Of a DNA stretch of 64,000 bases, positions 62,183-64,000 are shown one piece after another. The DNA lies in contig DAZE01000021.1 of NCBI GenBank assembly GCA_002507175.1, positions 40,636-104,635 on the forward strand. Reading direction: 5' to 3'. The notes below the pieces were generated by a model. The model was given only the letters and a program-made list of their open reading frames with translations, was not told the origin of the DNA and searched no databases. Numbering within the stretch: position 1 is the stretch's first letter; each line of letters starts with the position of its first letter. A program made the translations under genes and the position numbers. The DNA comes from Euryarchaeota archaeon UBA558 (GTDB lineage Archaea > Thermoplasmatota > Poseidoniia > Poseidoniales > Thalassarchaeaceae).

Positions 62183-63811
62183 ATGCTCCACGTTAGTTGG
62201 ACTCCTAGAATGATGAAATTGTCGTTCATACTCGCCTTTTTCATTGGGGTTATCCCTATCGTATCTGCGGGAAGCCTCCCAACAGGCGGATCTTGGGCTC
62301 CCCCTGAACAAATGCCCAGTTGGGTGACTCCAGTTGCTTTCGTCATCCTTATTGCTGTCTACGCTTTGATCGTCTTTGAATTAGTTCACCGTGCTCTGGC
62401 GGCAGCCCTAGGTGGGATTGCCGTAGTCGTGGCGCTACACGTTGTCGGAGATGGACCCGATCTTGGAACGGTAGTGACTTGGATCGATGAAGAGACCCTC
62501 GGCCTACTAATAGGAATGATGGTCATTGTCGATGTACTTGCAAAAACCGGTCTATTCGAGTGGGCTGCTGTCCAAGCTTATGCGTTTAGCGGGGGCTCAA
62601 TTTGGAGGCTTTCTTTTATCCTTTGCACTATAACCGCCGTCTTCTCTGCTTTCCTGGACAATGTGACTACGATTCTACTTATAGTTCCCGTGACAATTCA
62701 AATTTCAAAAGTCCTAGATCTAGAACCCGTACCGTTGATAATCGCCGAAGTCATGTTCTCAAACATCGGTGGGGCCGCCACCCAAATTGGCGACCCACCA
62801 AACATAATCATAGGCGCCCAACTTTCAGAACAAGCCCTAGCGGGAAATACGATGCTACTGGGCCAGGGAATATCATTCGTAGACTTCATCGTCCATGTAG
62901 GGCCCGCCGTAGTAATTGCCTTTGCACCATCATTTTGGCTACTTTCGAAATTAGAGGCCAAAGGCTTGTCTGGAGCCAGACATAGGAATGTGGATCTCCT
63001 ACGGCTAAGGTATGGCATTAAGGACATTAAATTGCTAAAAAGGTCAGGAATTATATTATCTGGGGTTATTGCTGCCTTCTTTGCTCACTCAGCATTTCAT
63101 CATCCATTGTTCACCGTTGCGACGATCGCCCTAGGCGGAGCAGTCCTGATGCTCCTAGTGACCTCCCCCCATCACGTAGAGGAGCAACTAGAGGCCGTCG
63201 AGTGGACAACGATAATCTTCTTCGCTGGCCTCTTCATAATGATAGGAGGATTGCAGTATATGGGTCTGATAGACACTATAGCGGACGGTATCTCAAACAC
63301 TATCTCGCGGGCTTCTCCTGAGAACAGGCTCATGGTCGCAGTACTCTTGTTATTGTGGGTTTCTGGGATAGCCTCGGCATTCATAGACAATATTCCATAC
63401 ACTGCTACTATGGTACCTGTGGTGATCGAACTGGCAAGTGATCCAAACCTTGGCCTATCACTTGGCCCGTTGGCTTGGGCATTAGCGCTCGGTGCTTGCC
63501 TAGGGGGTAATGGAACTATAATCGGGGCGTCAGCTAACGTGGTTGCGGCGGGTCTGGCTGAGGAATCGGGCAACGATATATCATTCAACAGGTTCTTCAG
63601 GACTGGTTTCCCAATTATGATCCTCACCCTCCTGACTTCTACCGTTTATGTTGTAGTTAGGTACGCCATAAACTGGGAAAATTCCCTTAATCCACTGGGC
63701 AACTTAGCACCAGTTATCATCATAGGAACAATGATGATAGCATCACTTTCTCTTACTCCCCACGTCTATGGGAAATTCTCAGGCTCTGTTGACGATACCG
63801 AGACAGAGTGA
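62183..63811 (+). CDS. ArsB/NhaD-type ion transporter (P-protein-like)
   Basis: The protein has 542 residues with about 11-12 membrane helices. It has the two internal inverted motifs of the ion transporter superfamily: SAFLDNVTTILLIVPV with GAATQIGDPPNIIIGA in the first half, and SAFIDNIPYTATMVPV with GGNGTIIGASANVV in the second. The conserved Asp-Asn pairs are thought to bind the ion. Members move arsenite, Na+/H+ or small anions; the true substrate cannot be read from sequence. An extra N-terminal hydrophobic segment (about 12-30) may be a signal or first helix. Candidate TATA box and spacing support ATG 62183. It follows the adk-rnp4-CRM operon. Confidence 0.9.
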   Translation: MLHVSWTPRMMKLSFILAFFIGVIPIVSAGSLPTGGSWAPPEQMPSWVTPVAFVILIAVYALIVFELVHRALAAALGGIAVVVALHVVGDGPDLGTVVTWIDEETLGLLIGMMVIVDVLAKTGLFEWAAVQAYAFSGGSIWRLSFILCTITAVFSAFLDNVTTILLIVPVTIQISKVLDLEPVPLIIAEVMFSNIGGAATQIGDPPNIIIGAQLSEQALAGNTMLLGQGISFVDFIVHVGPAVVIAFAPSFWLLSKLEAKGLSGARHRNVDLLRLRYGIKDIKLLKRSGIILSGVIAAFFAHSAFHHPLFTVATIALGGAVLMLLVTSPHHVEEQLEAVEWTTIIFFAGLFIMIGGLQYMGLIDTIADGISNTISRASPENRLMVAVLLLLWVSGIASAFIDNIPYTATMVPVVIELASDPNLGLSLGPLAWALALGACLGGNGTIIGASANVVAAGLAEESGNDISFNRFFRTGFPIMILTLLTSTVYVVVRYAINWENSLNPLGNLAPVIIIGTMMIASLSLTPHVYGKFSGSVDDTETE

Positions 63812-63942
63812 TTGAGCCTTAGCAAAGCGTTATTGTCAGACCAAATGGAGTTTGTTCATCCATCTACTTGATATACCCAAGGCAAGTCGCAGGGCTGCTT
63901 TTAGTGCACCCCTGCAGTGATGCTGGAGGGGGAAGTGGATGA

Positions 63943-63975
63943 GGCCTCGCTGCCCTGCGGGGAGACAGTGTGGCC
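63943..63975 (+). other. Stable hairpin near the right edge
   Basis: GGCC-T-CGCTG-CCC ... GGG-GAGA-CAGTG-T-GGCC can fold into a stem of about 12 pairs with one G-T pair and one internal T/T mismatch. The GGGGAG and GTG that would start the next gene lie in its loop side and 3' arm. It could be a 5'-UTR control element, part of an RNA gene, or chance. Confidence 0.35.
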
Positions 63976-64000
63976 AAGGAATCCAACGACGAATCGAGAA
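63970..64000 (+). CDS. Possible start of a gene (partial)
   Basis: GTG at 63970 opens a frame reading (M)AKESNDESR to the window end. GGGGAG lies 5 nt upstream, good ribosome-binding spacing. Only 10 codons are visible, so the product cannot be named. An ATG at 63920 opens another frame (MLEGEVDEASLPCGETVW), which is a competing start. Bases 63812-63919 between the transporter and these starts show no clear gene. Confidence 0.3.
   Translation, partial: MAKESNDESR

Noticed and set aside
63860..64000. Right edge considered as RNase P RNA or SRP RNA
   Set aside because: The conserved RNase P core (GAGGAAAGUC) and SRP motifs (UGUAAY, GGAA tetraloop with its asymmetric bulge) were not seen.
1..64000. 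Mobile elements, prophage or integrase genes
   Set aside because: No transposase, integrase, terminal inverted repeat or attachment-site duplication next to the tRNA was seen.

Overview
The window looks like the chromosome of a marine planktonic euryarchaeon, most likely Marine Group II/III (Ca. Poseidoniia, Thermoplasmatota). The housekeeping genes are archaeal: CDP-archaeol synthase, archaeosine synthase ArcS, archaeal GluRS and short PheT, uS15 of the archaeal type, RNase P subunit Rpp21, RNase HII, a UPF0201 protein and type II GAPDH. They sit with bacterial-type DnaJ and adenylate kinase, which fits a mesophilic, streamlined archaeon. Many promoters look like TATA boxes 23-28 nt before the start codon, as in leaderless archaeal transcripts. 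No rRNA, insertion sequence, CRISPR array or prophage was seen. One tRNA gene is present. No gene-free stretch is longer than about 290 bases.

Layout. 1-5175 (minus): a partial membrane protein with CD36/scavenger-receptor-like motifs, a TctA/DUF112-type polytopic transporter, and a membrane-anchored protein of repeated OB-fold-like units. 5273-5349: a CAT-anticodon tRNA. 5458-9378: three membrane or secreted proteins of unknown function. 9460-11437: carS and purD. 11543-35753 is the most striking part. It holds a 3124-residue STT3/AglB oligosaccharyltransferase fused to a very long surface extension, a membrane-anchored subtilase 21 nt downstream, a 1415-residue beta-helix/Ig-like surface protein, a winged-helix/STAND ATPase/TPR regulator, a metallo-beta-lactamase-fold hydrolase, and a 1914-residue secreted protein with calcium-type D-x-D-G repeats.

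35765-44567: small membrane and unknown proteins, a pyroglutamyl-peptidase/Nudix fusion, a UPF0201 protein, dnaJ, a large type I membrane protein, arcS and uS15. 44568-55090 (minus): a zinc-ribbon membrane protein, gltX, rnhB, a large surface protein with an apparently dead SGNH domain, pheT, and a GXGXG glutamate-synthase-like protein. 55089-63811 (plus): gap, a 1564-residue subtilase, adk, the Rpp21 gene, a CRM-domain protein, and an ArsB/NhaD-type ion transporter. The last bases hold a hairpin and the possible start of another gene.

Together the window mixes core translation, RNA and lipid genes with a heavy investment in giant surface proteins, which are presumably glycosylated (by the STT3 enzyme) and trimmed (by the subtilases). 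All six convergent gene junctions abut or overlap, so the genome is very compact.
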